Source: Stomoxys calcitrans (lineage: Eukaryota > Arthropoda > Insecta > Diptera > Muscidae). From it: 64,000 nucleotides of DNA. Every line of letters begins with the position of its first letter. Within the stretch, counting starts at the first letter, position 1. The stretch is taken from contig NC_081553.1 of the NCBI RefSeq assembly GCF_963082655.1, positions 230,379,754 through 230,443,753 of the forward strand, given 5' to 3'. A program made the translations under genes and the position numbers. Under the pieces are notes generated by a model that did not search any database, was not told where the DNA came from, and was given only the letters and a program-made list of their open reading frames with translations. Shown here piece by piece: positions 1 through 10,873 of the stretch.

Positions 1-880
1 CTTATGTTGCACTTTTTCTCTATAGCACTCCACCAAACTACTGAGGCGTAGAGAGCCAGTGGACTATCCTCGGGTTCAGGTCCCATTTCGAGCCAACGGC
101 CCGTCTACATAGTGCCCAACATCTGTGAGCCTTCCCAGTATGCTCCTAAATGTGACACTTCCAATTCAGTTTCCTGTCCAAAATCGCACCTAAGTATCTG
201 ACCTTGTCAGATCTTGAAATCGTCTTATTGAGGAAGTGTGGTGCGTTTAATTGGTCCACCTTCGCCTTCCCCGTGAACTGGCATATTTCAGTCTTCTCTG
301 GGTTAACAATGAGACCTGTGGGTCTAGCCCAGTCATATGCCATATGTAAGACCCTTTCGGCCCTTCTGCATAGCTCATTCGGATTCTTACCCCTTAAAAG
401 TATTATAACATTCAAATCCCTCCTCAGTCAACATCCTTAATAGGTCACTTATGGTGTCACCCATAGGTGGCGATCCTTACACCTTAGAAGTATTATAACA
501 TCGTCTGCGTAGTAGACGAGTTCAAATCCCTCCTCAGTCAGCATCCGTAATAAGTCATCCATCTATGGGAGGAGTGGCGATAAAATGCCCCCCTGTGGCG
601 TGCCCTGTGCCACTTTCTCCCTTATATTTATGCCATGGGACACACAATTTATCCACCTGTTCCTTAACATATAATTTATCCAGTCTCTAAGGACAGGATC
701 AGTGTGTCGGTCCGCACATTGTTAAAAGCCCCCTCGATGTCAATGTATACCGCCAGTGTATACGTTTTGGCATCGAAGGATTCTTCTATTTTATGCACAA
801 CCTCGTGCAGGGCAGTCTCCACCGACCTTCCCTTGACATAGGCATGCTGTTTATATTTGAGCAGTCCTTCTCTTTATCAC
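1..880 (-). mobile_element. Non-LTR retrotransposon reverse transcriptase fragment, inactive
   Basis: Minus-strand translation gives successive reverse transcriptase motifs: VYIDIEGAFN (about 755-721), VAQGTPQGGILSPLL (about 615-567), the catalytic YYADD box (514-500), GLIVNPEKTEICQFT (about 305-265) and, toward the window start, LYASVVWW. This order is that of a Jockey/R1-type LINE. The frame shifts several times, and an internal duplication at 393-560 has copied the YADD block once without the catalytic bases. The element continues past the window start. Confidence 0.85.
393..560. repeat. Imperfect tandem duplication inside the LINE fragment
   Basis: Two copies of about 60-80 bp (393-450 and 483-560) share TATTATAACA and TTCAAATCCCTCCTCAGTCA. 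In the first copy the 20 bases corresponding to 501-520, which encode the YADD catalytic box, are missing. Confidence 0.75.
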
Positions 881-1084
881 CATTATGAGTCAGCAATGTA
901 AGATCTTCGACATTAGAGTACGACTCTGGTATTAATATTAGGCATTAAGTATAGGAGGACACGCCCTAAATCCTAAATACCAAAAAAAGGACATGTAGGC
1001 CGATCGGCATAATATAGGGCTGAAATAAAACATCGTCGAGAGTAAAGTAGAAAAAGTTCTATCGACCGATTCGAATAAAACTAG

Positions 1085-1600
1085 GAATCACCGAATCAGG
1101 TGAAAATTTAGGCTTCTAAGGGCTCAAGAAGTCAAATCCGGGGATCGGTTTATATGGGGCCTATATCTGTTTATAGACCGATTCGGATCATAGTTGGCAT
1201 GGATGTTGGAAGTCATAACACAAGTCTTTGTTATTCAAATCTGATGAAAATTGAGGCTTCTAAGGGCTCAAGAAGTCAAATCTAAAGATCTGTTTATATG
1301 GGGGGGCTATATTTGTTTATAGACCGATTCGGATCATACCTGGCATGGATGGTGGAAGTCATTTTAGAAGAAGAAATTTTAGCCAAATCGCATGCAAATT
1401 AAAGCTTCTACGAGCTGCAGAATCAAATCGGTAGATCGATTTATATGGGGGCTATATCTAAATCTAAACCGATATGGCCCATTTGCAATCACTAACGACC
1501 TACATCACTAAGAAGTTTGTGTGCAAAATTGCGATTATCTTTACGCCTTCATGATTTCGACAGACGGACGGACATGGCGGACAGACGGACGGACATGGAA
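1085..1600 (+). mobile_element. DINE-1 / mini-me-like element, 3' part
   Basis: Three to four diverged units with the phrases ATCGGTTTATATGGGGGC, GACCGATTCGGATCATA and GGCTCAAGAAGTCAAATC are followed by a GACGGACGGACATGG tract at 1559-1600. The usual core after that tract (CTAGATCG ... AGAATATATA) is missing; the T-rich satellite begins there instead. Confidence 0.65.
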
Positions 1601-4600
1601 GAATTTTCTAATTTTGGTTAAATTTTCCAATTTTTACGAAATTCTCTCAATTTTTTAAGGGAATTTTCTAGTTTTTGCCAAATTTTCCAATTTTTAGGAA
1701 ATTTTTCTATTTTGAGGGAATTTTTCAGTTTGGACGAATTTTTCCATTGTTGACGAAATTTTCCAATTTTTACAGAATTTTTCAATTTTTACGAAATTGT
1801 TTAATATTGAGGGAATTTTTTAATTTTGGAGGGTTTTTCTAATTTTGACCAAATTTTCCAATTTTGCAAAAGTTTTCTTATTTTGAGGAAATTTTCAAAT
1901 TTTGACGGGTTTTTTCTAAGTTTCACCAAATTTTCTAATTTTTGAAATTTTTATAGGGATTTTTCCAATTTTGACGTGATTTTTTTAATTTTGACGATAT
2001 TTTCCAATTTTGACGAAATTTTCCAATTTTGACGAAATTTTCCAATTTTGACGAAATTTTCTAAATTTGACGAAATTTTCCAATTTTGAAGAAAATTTTC
2101 AATTTTGCAAAAGTTTTCTTATTTTGAGGGAATTTTCAAATTTTGACGGGTTTATTCTAAGTTTCATCAAATTTTTTTAGTTTTTGAAATTTTTATGGGG
2201 AATTTCCCAATTTAGGCGGGATTTTCTAAGTTTGACACAATTTTGACGATATTTTCCAATTTTGACGAAATTTTCCAATTGTGACGAAATTTTCCAATTT
2301 TCATGAAATTTTAAAATTTTGACGAAATTTTCCAATTTTGATGAAATTTTCCAATTTTGACGAAATTTTACAATTTTGAAGAAAATTTTATAATTTTTGC
2401 CAATTTTTTTGAAATTTTTTATTGTTGAGGGAATTTTCTACTTTTTTTCGAATTTGACCAAATTTTTTAAAATTTTTACGAAATTTTCTTATATTGAGGG
2501 AATTTCTTTATTTTAACCAAATTATCGAATTTCTAGCACATTTTCTGATTTTGAGGAAATCTTCCAATTTTAAAACGGTTTTCTAATTTTTATGAAGTTT
2601 CCGATTTTGACCCAATATTGTCGAAATTTTGTATTTTTGCCGGGATTTTCTATTTGACGAAATTTTCTAGAATTGAGCAAATTTTCTAGAATTAGAATAT
2701 AATGAAATTTCCAAAATTTTGACAAATTTTCTAATTTTGGAAGAATTTTTCGAATTTTGACGAAATTCTGTACTTTTGACAACATTTTGTAATTTCAACG
2801 AAATTTTACAATTTGAACCAAATCTTCCTATTTATACAATCGATCGATATTTTGTGAAAATTCTCATATATTAACGAAGTTTTTTAATTTTGACAAAATT
2901 TCCAAATTTCCGATTTTATCTAGTTATGAGCAAATTCTGCATAATGACGAAACTTTTTGCTAATGTCGCAATTTTGCGTTTGTACTTCTATCTATTTTGG
3001 TCGCAAAAATATTTCATTTGTTGATGGATTTTAACCAGCTCACCCCAATGTTTTTTTTTTATTTTGTTTATATTTCAAATAGAGAAGCGAAACAAAAAAA
3101 ACGCTTTAGAAGTGAAATCAGACAGTGGTGTGCATATGCAATTTTTTCGGCTACCCTGATCATGATTTCGGCCCTACCAAGGGCCTCTTCGGCCTTTTTC
3201 AGTGGCAAATCCATCAGAAGAGACACCTGGTAGGCCCGAAATCGCGATCATGGTAGCCTGCCGAACGCATATGCACACCACAGTCTGACTTGATTTCAAA
3301 AGGGTTTTTGTTGGTTTTTTTCTATTTGAAGTAGAAGCAAAACAAAAAAACCATTGATCTAAGCTGGATGAAATCCAAAAACAAATGAGAGTCTGTAATT
3401 TTGACAAAATTTTCCCATTATGAAGAAATATTCCAATATTGACAAAATTTTCCAATTTTGAGAAAATTTTCCAATTTTGACAACATTTTCCATTTTTGAC
3501 AACATTTTCCAATTTTGAGAAAATTTTCCAATTTTGAAAAAATTTTCCAATTTTGACAAAATTTTCCAATTTTGACGAAATTTTATTCAAGTATTCACAA
3601 AATTTCCATATTTATTTCATTTTTCTTTATATTAAGAAATTTTCTAATTGTGGGCACATTCTCCAATAAGACATATCCTAACTTTAAGTTTTTTATTTTT
3701 AAATTTCTTTCTAATTTCAACGAAACTCTTCTTGGTTCGAAAATTTTCTAATTTCAAGAATATTTTTCAATATTCAATTCCATCATAATAGGAATTTCTA
3801 ATTTCTGACAACATCTCCAAATTTAACAATTTGTTTTTATTTTGACAAAGTTTCGTAATTTTAAAGAAAATTTTGTAATTTAAAACTTTTTCCTAACTTA
3901 TACGAAATTTTATAATTTATGATTATGAGGACTATTTTTTTTTTTTCTTTTGAAGGAAGTTTTCTACTTTTGACGACATTTTCTATTTGGGGAAATTGAT
4001 CAAATTTGACAAAATTTTATAGTTTTGATAAATTTTTCCAATTTGTACGAAATTTTCTATTTTAGCGAAATTTTCCCTTTTCACCAGTTTTTATAATTTT
4101 GAAGAATTTTTTGTAATTTTAACCAAATTTTTCACGAATTTTTTTCGTCTGACAAATTTTCTAATATTGACGAAAAATCCAAATTTTACGATTTTTTCTC
4201 GTCTGACAAATTTTCTAGTTTGGACGAAATATTTTAGTTTTGAAGAATTTTGGTATATTGAACGAAATTTTCGTAATCAAAAGAGATTTTTTTTTCGATG
4301 GAAATTTTCTCTTTGGCGAAATTTTTAAATTTTTACAAAATTTTCCAATAGTGTCGAAATATAATAATTTTGACAAATTATCCGCTTTTGACAAATTTCT
4401 AAATTTCGAACAATTTTTCAAAATAAAAGAGCGCAAAACAGACGAAAATTTCCAATTTTAACGAAATTTTTCAATGTCGTCAAAGTTTCCAATTGTGACG
4501 AAATTTTCCAATTCTGACGAAATTTTCTAATTTTGACAAAATTTTCCAATGTTGACGAACGTTTTTCTAAACTTAGTATTCTACTAATTTTGACGAGACT

Positions 4601-4790
4601 TTCTTATTTCATCGAAATTTTTTTATTTAACGATTTTTTTTTAATTTTGACGAAATTTTCTAATTTTGAAAAATTTTCTATTTTTGAAAAATTTTCTATT
4701 TTTTAAGAAATTTTTCACCATTAATAAATTATCTACTTTTGAGAAAATTTTCCACCATTAACAAAGTTTTCTAATTTTGACAACATTTTC
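1601..4790. repeat. Degenerate T-rich satellite with 19-bp period
   Basis: About 3.2 kb is built from variants of GACGAAATTTTCCAATTTT (19 bases). The order is clearest near 1985-2110, 2240-2380 and 3410-3590, where consecutive units are nearly identical. Elsewhere units drift by indels in the T runs. The array is interrupted by a foldback element at 3015-3387. Open frames within it (for example near 3174-3590 minus) are repeat translations, not genes. It lies about 180 bp beyond the Teh1 exon, within the predicted intron. Confidence 0.85.
3015..3387. mobile_element. Foldback element (373 bp) with long imperfect inverted repeats
   Basis: The left arm (about 3015-3180) and right arm (about 3225-3387) are inverted copies. 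Matching blocks include CATTTGTTGATGGATTTT against the complement of the end near 3387, TTTCAAATAGA, GTGGTGTGCATATGC and TCATGATTTCGG..CCTACC. The short centre contains GGCCTCTTCGGCC. It interrupts the T-rich satellite with no coding capacity. Its family is unknown. Confidence 0.7.
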
Positions 4791-4965
4791 TACGCAACTA
4801 ATAATTTGAAAAACACACCATGTACTGTTGATTCTCTAAGCCCAAAATTAAAACCACTTGCCTAAACATAGGCAACTACCACCAAAAATAACTTCACTCC
4901 CTCAGTGTAGTATCCTTAAAGAAAACGCCTTATATGAGATAGCATACAGCCATGCATGCATATGC

Positions 4966-4973
4966 ACTTACCT
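4966..4973 (-). promoter_or_regulatory. Consensus 5' splice donor at the end of the Teh1 exon
   Basis: Read on the minus strand, 4973 to 4966 is AGGTAAGT, a full match to the donor consensus AG|GTAAGT. The exon would end at 4972 after two bases of a codon (phase 2). The TAA that closes the reading frame is bases 2-4 of the intron, so a stop appears only if the intron is retained. No matching downstream exon was recognised in 1-4960, which is repeat-filled; it may lie outside the window. Confidence 0.7.
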
Positions 4974-5741
4974 TAAATTATCAATTCGTGGGCGTCGACA
5001 CTGCGGCCGATTTCGCCGATGACTTCGATCCTTTTTACAACGGCAGTCACAGTGCATAATGCACAGAGCTATCGATGAGATCACTGTTATCACAAATGGC
5101 ACGGCAAAAAAATGCACGATCACATGGACCTGATCGTCGTGGCTGTACGAGGTGAGCACTACCGTTTTATTTTTACGCGAATAATAGCAGGGGTAGATGG
5201 CCCCCTCGACGCCGTAAAATGCATTGAAGGTTTTGCACGTGACCGTGGGCGGATAGCCGCAACCCTTGATGTTGACCAGGAGGGTGGCCTCGTCCGATTG
5301 CGTCCAGTCGGCCGTGTAATTTGTATAGTCGGTCATGTTCTCGGGTATGGTTATGTTGTCTTCGATAAACGTCACATAGATATGAACACACTTGTATAGA
5401 TCGGAGGTGCAGCCCTCGCGGCACGAGCTCCACGAACAGTTGAATATACCGACAAGATCTTCGCGGCGCGATGTGGTGCAGAGCGTGGGATTCTCAATGA
5501 AGTCGTGACTGAGCGTCGATATCGCCGGATCGACATAGAGCGGCACGAGGAACAGTAGCGAGGCACCGGCGGTCACCGAGAAGAAGGCGAGTGTGGAGGT
5601 AGCATAGAAGCGGGCACGTTCGCGCCACGAACGAAAGCGCCGGTTACCATTTTTCTTTTTTGGAGCCAGTTCTCGTAGTTTACGTAACCGTAACTCTTGT
5701 TGTTGCTGCTCGAGTAGTAATTCCGAACTGCCACTCCTCAT
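4968..5741 (-). CDS. Teh1: TipE-family sodium channel auxiliary subunit, most like TipE homolog 1
   Basis: TipE-family proteins are two-pass membrane proteins that associate with the insect Para sodium channel and modulate its surface level and gating. From the ATG at 5741 this frame gives 257 codons to a TAA at 4968-4970. Counting from that Met, a Gln/Leu/Arg/Lys-rich cytoplasmic N terminus precedes TM1 at about residues 49-70 (core LAFFSVTAGASLLFLVPLYV). An ectodomain of about 135 residues follows, with eight cysteines, the NCSWSSCREGC signature and a KGCGYPP motif. It has five N-glycosylation sequons (NCS, NIT, NMT, NYT, NKT). TM2 lies at about 207-230, followed by a short basic Cys/Arg tail. 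The long cytoplasmic tail of TipE itself is absent, which favours Teh1. The start has A at -3 and is the only ATG for 1.25 kb. The exon ends at 4972 in a splice donor, so the apparent stop may not be the true C terminus. Family certain, orthology probable. Confidence 0.88.
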   Translation of the reverse strand: MRSGSSELLLEQQQQELRLRKLRELAPKKKNGNRRFRSWRERARFYATSTLAFFSVTAGASLLFLVPLYVDPAISTLSHDFIENPTLCTTSRREDLVGIFNCSWSSCREGCTSDLYKCVHIYVTFIEDNITIPENMTDYTNYTADWTQSDEATLLVNIKGCGYPPTVTCKTFNAFYGVEGAIYPCYYSRKNKTVVLTSYSHDDQVHVIVHFFAVPFVITVISSIALCIMHCDCRCKKDRSHRRNRPQCRRPRIDNLR

Positions 5742-6923
5742 ATTATTGTCCGTGCACACAGGGCGATTATTTTGATGATGTTGATGATGTTGATAGTCAC
5801 CACCAGCACCAACACCAGCGGCGGCGGCAGCAGCTGCAGCCGCGGACGACGATGTGGATGATGCAGCTGCAACAACAGCACAACCCCTGCAGGTCGTTGG
5901 ATTTGCAGCAAATGCCGTTTTCGCTCGGGCCCCAGCTGTTGTGGAGGAGGCACCTGCAGCGCCCAGAGAGCAGTGTGGATACTGTTCGAGATGTTGTTGG
6001 CGCAAATCCTCACAAGTCGCACACGTCAGATATGTAGGTGGCGTCGTCGCCGACGCCGCTGTCCGCGTTGCGGCCGTTGTATTTATCTGCACCACAGTCT
6101 CTGTTGTTGTGGGAGTGCCGAGAGCGTTGGGACGTTTGGCGTGGGGCTGGTTCTCGATAACAGTACTCTGTTGTTGGCTGGGCGATGTAATGGAGGTGCA
6201 CGTGGAGGACCGAATGGTTGATCCACTCTTTGAGCCTGTAATGCTGGAGGAGGCAATGGCGGCGTTATTGCTGCTACTGCTGATGGGACTGAAGGGGGCA
6301 ATGTTGTCCTCGTCCTCGTGCTCGTACTCGTTGTTGTTCTCAGTGGCAAATCTGGCTGTTCGGCGGCTCGCTCGGCCTGCTCTCTCTGCTGCCGATGATG
6401 AGGTTGGCTGTGCTGCTGCAGCTGTTGTTGCTGTTGATGTCGATGTCGATGTGTGGGAGGTGTTATTGTTGTTGTTGTTGATGAAGGATGTTGATGATAT
6501 TGGTGGCTCTTGTGATGATGATGTTGATGTTGATGATGATGGTATTGGTAATGGTGGCTGTAAGTCAATGGTGTTGATGATGGCGATGGTAGTGGTGGTA
6601 GTGGTGGCGGGGTTGTTGTTGTCGTCGTCGTTACTGTTCTGATTGTGTATGGCTGCCGAAGTCTGAATGATGCTGTGTTGCTTTGTGTTGCTGCTCGGGC
6701 TTTCGTGGTCCGATGCCGAGTTGTTGGCTGTGACGACGACGACGTTGGTGCTGCCGGCTGCACGGGGAACAATACGATGAGCAGCAGTGGCAGCCGTAGC
6801 GTCAGAGACGCAAACGACGTCGTCGTGTTTGCTAACTCTTGAGGATTGTATGTTGCCAGTGTTGAGAATTTTGAGAAACCAAAAGAAAATACTACCAAGT
6901 TGGGGAGGTTTGGATTTACGCCT
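5742..6923 (-). other. ATG-free leader or N-terminal coding extension upstream of Teh1
   Basis: The Teh1 frame has no stop for 394 codons above the ATG at 5741; the first upstream in-frame stop is TAA at 6924-6926. The hypothetical product is rich in Ser, Thr, Asn and Ala with short homopolymer runs. It contains one more protein-like stretch (TYLTCATCEDLRQQHLEQ, about 6035-5982). No ATG occurs in any of the three minus-strand frames here, although the reverse triplet CAT is very common on the same strand. A second frame is also open (6083-6898), as expected from CAN-type trinucleotide repeats. GC content is well above the surroundings. The segment is either a 5' UTR cleared of upstream AUGs or a coding extension reached from an upstream exon. 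Confidence 0.55.
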
Positions 6924-6926
6924 TTA

Positions 6927-8930
6927 CGCCGCCCCCCTCAATTAGGGGCTCGTTTGGTTTTGGCTCTGGTTTTTCTTTTTTTCAATTTTCCGGAACTTAA
7001 GGAAAAATCATTAGAGAGAGAGTAAAGAGTGGGGGCGTAAGTCAAGGTAAAACGCTGTGCGTTTTCTTCGTTTTCTCTCTTTATTTGGTTGGCTTCCCCG
7101 CCTAAATAAAATATCCTCAGTTTAGCAGCAGCTCGAACAAGAGTAAATGACAATGGATGGATTGTTTCCTATTTTGTTGGGGGTTTTTCTTTATTTTTTG
7201 GTTTATCTTTCTCCCTTTGTTGGGATTCTAAGGCGTCCTCTTCTTCTCGGTGTGTGGTGGCGAGTAAACAAATCACAACATTGCACTGCGATAATAACAC
7301 ATCGACTACAAGCGGAGACGAGAAGACAAGCGACCGAACGCGAGTGGACGTTTACGTTGACCGTTGCCGTTTGAACGGCTGCTCTGTAACGTTGGAATAG
7401 CGGAAATGCACTCTCATCAGGAGGTGTCCCTACAACTACAACGGCACATTACAAACTCGTATACACACACGCGCACACCACCACAAACCTATGGGCCTAC
7501 GACTGGAATAGCGAGAGATAGCACACCGACCGAGAGATAGTAGTGACAGAGTGGCGGTTTGCGATTTCGGGGACTGAGAGTAGTCACAACAAGAAGGACA
7601 ACAACAATGACAAAACATCACTGGCATTACTTGTCTCAGGCGCTAACTAACAAACACACCCGCACTGTGTTCGATGGTAGTAAATGATGATGGCTCACAC
7701 ACACGGGGCATATTAACATTTAAGATTGGAGTTGCTCTCTGTAGCTCTTCTCTCTCTCTCTCTCTCGCTCCCTTTGGTTACCTGCTCTCTCTGTTTGGAC
7801 TGACAATGTAAAGTGAGTGCTGATGAATTTTAGACGCCTGCGCTCATAGAGAAGAAAACTCTTTGTGTTTTTGTGCAAATGGTGTAGGTTATGGAAGCAA
7901 AGTCTGGGTATGAATGTGAGAGAGAGCAACAACGAGCGAGAGTATGGCCATTCAGTTTAGTTTACTGTTGGTTGTCTTAGGAAATTTCAAAATAACAGCT
8001 GTTCGTTTTGGTTATTTAACATTGAGTGGCAGACATGTGCAAAGTGTGCTCCGTAGTAGTTATGACTGCTTCTCTTCTTCTCTTTCTTTTTTTTTGTCTC
8101 TTATTGTTTTATATTTTTGTTTAGATTTTGGTTTTTTTTTATTTATTTTTTGTTGTGCATGTGTTAGTGGCCTACTGATAATGAAAGATGATTTTTTTAT
8201 GGCTAAATAATTTCTTGTTTTCCGTTTTCTCCTTGCTGCTCTTCTTATCGCTGAACACTACACAGCTGATTGCGAAAAACGACAAAGTGTGAAGGGGGGG
8301 ACAGCAAGTACTCTCTGTTGTTTACATTTTCTGTTCACTTTTCACTGCTCACTTCTTATCTGTTTTTGTTTGTATTGTGATTGGGGGCTTTTGTCAAGGA
8401 AATGTCACAGGTAAATTCGAACATTATAAAAACGCACCATTTTTTATTTTTGGTTTTTTTGTTACACTATTTCAGCAATAAGCACACATATTGTTTGTTT
8501 ATTTTTCACTCAACACTTTTTGTTTACATTTTTGTAGAATTGCACAACGCGACTGGAACACAGGCATCTGGAATTGGAAGAGAAAACAAAATAGTTTCAG
8601 TGTTAGGAAAAAATTTTAAAAAATTTTAATTGATGATAAAAATTGGGGAACATTTTTTTAATAAAAAAAAAATTCCATCAGCTTCCTCAAGTTTGTTTTC
8701 GTTATTTTTGTTAAATTTACCCTTCTAAACTTAAAATCGACAACTCATCATAGGTAGTAGGATTTGCATATTTTTGTCCATATTTGTTACGTCTTTTCAA
8801 AATCATGTCTCAAAGAAAACATGTTGAACGCTTAAAAGTCCCAATGGCCCTTTCTGGATCATTTTTTTTCTAAACTTGAAGTTAGTTTTGTACTTTACTT
8901 CTTAAATAATTCTTCCATTTCGCTAGGATC
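6927..8930 (-). promoter_or_regulatory. Upstream region of Teh1, probable promoter and 5' leader or intron
   Basis: This single-copy sequence lies 5' of Teh1 on the minus strand and shows no recognisable transposon. It carries several GAGA tracts (about 7011-7023, 7747-7766, 7918-7927), as at many fly promoters bound by GAGA factor. A GC-richer block lies at 7255-7650. I cannot place a transcription start: no convincing TATA box or Inr/DPE pair was found. 8080-8930 is AT-rich with T tracts and no coding signal. Confidence 0.35.
7747..7766 (-). repeat. GAGA tract upstream of Teh1
   Basis: A CT dinucleotide run on the plus strand reads GAGAGA on the Teh1 strand, about 2 kb upstream of the ATG. 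In flies such tracts bind GAGA factor and keep promoters nucleosome-free; that role here is inference. It could equally be a neutral microsatellite. Confidence 0.5.
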
Positions 8931-9540
8931 GGCTCAAATGTTCGTTTGGGCGTTTTTGGGGTGGAGGGCTCTTTACACTCCATCCCATAGACCTTCCATT
9001 TGAGTACCACTTTACCTGTCATCATGTTAGTGCAGAGGATTTTTTGGTGGCAGATTCGTACTCTGCAACAAAAGACCTTCTATTTGAGTTCCATATTGTA
9101 CCGATCGGCCTACATGTCCGTTACGGGGTTATTTTTTTGGAGTCAGGGAGTTCACACTGTCACTTTGGAAAATTTTTTCTTTATCAAATTCGTACTTTAC
9201 TCCCAAATCTCTTTCATTGAAATCCATTATGTCCCAATCGGTCAGTATATCCATTTGGAGAGTTTTAGAGGGTGGCGTTCATCCAGATTGCTTGACTCAA
9301 AGTTTTTGGGTTACCACAAGATTGCAAAAAAATTTTGTGCAGCTATCTCCAAGATCTGTCGTTATTTTAAATTGATGTAGGAGAAGGTTCGTCCCCCTTC
9401 TAACACCAAAAATTCCTTCCAGTGCAACATTTAAAGAAAATCTGTTGCGGTGTTTTTTTTTTTGTTTATACCTAGAAAACAAACTGATGATAACCATCGG
9501 AGTCGAGTACCAACCAGGATCTGCACCCAAAAAGAGCGTT
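8930..9540. repeat. Degraded dispersed repeat, same family as 45190-47120
   Basis: It repeats phrases such as CTTCTATTTGAGTTCCATATTG, CCGATCGG and ATGTCCGTT with G-rich stretches at roughly 100-180 base intervals, as also seen at 45190-46080. No coding potential is recognised. Confidence 0.5.
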
Positions 9541-10543
9541 GGACACTGCTGGAAAAGAACAAAACTATTGAAATGAACCTCTATATAGCCCAGTTAAATT
9601 GAGAAAACGAGTCTTTTTGGCATAGGACCCAATAGAGGCGCCATTTATTTTTACTTTAAAAGAACTTCGGGCCTTACGTCCCAAAGATGTCAAAAGGGCT
9701 TTTCAGGGGCTCGAATGACATTTTTTTAGCTTCCTTCATATTCGCCATACCTCGCTCTGACGGGCAACCATACTTTCTCTTCACTTTGCAAAAAATTAGC
9801 GTAAGCCTTGCCAACAAGAAAAACTCAAAACTTGGCCCAACAACTTCAGGGTAGCCAATTTCGATTGAAGGTATGTCGGACGGAGAAAGGAGAAAGAAGG
9901 CCAATGGACAGCTCTTTATCCTCGTTACATAACCAAAGGAAGATCATAACAATCGACAGCACTGTCTGGATGGGCAAAGGCAATTAACTGGGCGTTTTGG
10001 GCTGGGCGACAGTTACAGCACTCTTCGGAGGATAGATATCTGGGCTAGATTCTTGACCAGAAACTAGAGAACAAACCTCAAGAAAATGTTGAGAAGGGGA
10101 CTGAATGTGGTGCACTCCTGTCGCTTCTCGATAGGAAGGAGGTGGGGTCTTAAGCCAGGGACAGAACAAAAAAATTTACGGCGCGCAGTGGGATGGGGAA
10201 AAAATAAGCGGAAATAAGTCTGCCATTTTAGAACGGATAAAAATATCTTCATTTTAGATGGTTATAGCTGAAGTGTTAAGCTGCTTATTTTCATAAAATG
10301 AGGCCCATAGTGCGCCCCAAAGGCCTTTGGTGGGTCTTCAAAGCCACCTCGGCCCTACAAAATTTTGTTCGGGCTGCATATTTATAGTCCAATTTTCAAA
10401 AATTTATTTGAAGGAAAGTGCTCCAAATACCTATAAAAATGGTCATGTGTGCAGGATATCTTTTAAAGTCTCCAAGAAATTCGAGTAAATTTTTTTTTTT
10501 TGGAAATTTTCGCTTAGGCTTGCCCCTTATTTTGTTGTTTGTA
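9541..10543. other. Intergenic sequence with weak repeat traces
   Basis: No gene is recognised. 10165-10400 shares GCGCAGTGGGAT, GAACGGATA and a GGC-rich segment with 31340-31510, so these are probably two copies of one old repeat. The 76-codon frame near 9674-9904 has no recognisable motif. Confidence 0.35.
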
Positions 10544-10860
10544 ATGCAAATTTTGTCCACGAACATTCCACTAAAGAACAGGGGCAAACTTCTCACATAT
10601 CAATGAGTGCAGTCCGATTCAAGTTTTAAACTCAATGGTAAAGGGCCTCCTTTTTAAAGCCGAGTCCGAACGGCGTGCCGCAGTGCGACATCTCTTTGGA
10701 GAGAAGTTTTACATGGCATAGTACCTCACAAATGTTAAATGTTGCCAGCATTAGGAGGGAAAAACCACCGTTGAAATTTTTTTCTGATGGTCTCGATAGG
10801 ATTCAAACCAAGGCGTTCAGCGTCATAGGGAGACATGCCAACTTCTGCGCTTCGGTGGCC
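10544..10860 (-). mobile_element. tRNA-derived SINE, full length
   Basis: On the minus strand it begins GGCCACCGAAGCGCAGAAGT, matching a pol III A box, with a B box GGTTTGAATCC at about 10808-10798. A body follows containing TTTTACTTCTCTCC-type and CGGCACGCCGTTCGGACTCG phrases, and a tail near GGAATGTTCGTGGACAAAAT. The same layout recurs throughout the window, which defines the family. Confidence 0.75.
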
Positions 10861-10873
10861 TTTTGTTGTTTGT

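Noticed and set aside
3174..3590. 138-codon minus-strand frame
   Set aside because: Translation of the T-rich satellite and foldback (repeating NWKIFSKLEN-like text).
6093..6095. GTG at 6095 as the Teh1 start
   Set aside because: Initiation at GTG is not expected in an animal nuclear gene. The first ATG in frame is at 5741, and the frame is open well above 6095.
5854..6642. 262-codon plus-strand frame opposite Teh1
   Set aside because: Antisense shadow of the Ser/Thr/Asn-rich segment, low complexity and without motifs.
6083..6898. 271-codon His/Gln/Pro/Thr-rich frame overlapping the region upstream of Teh1
   Set aside because: It has no ATG, only a TTG at its start, and its composition follows from CAN trinucleotide repeats. 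The Teh1 frame is the one that continues into conserved sequence.
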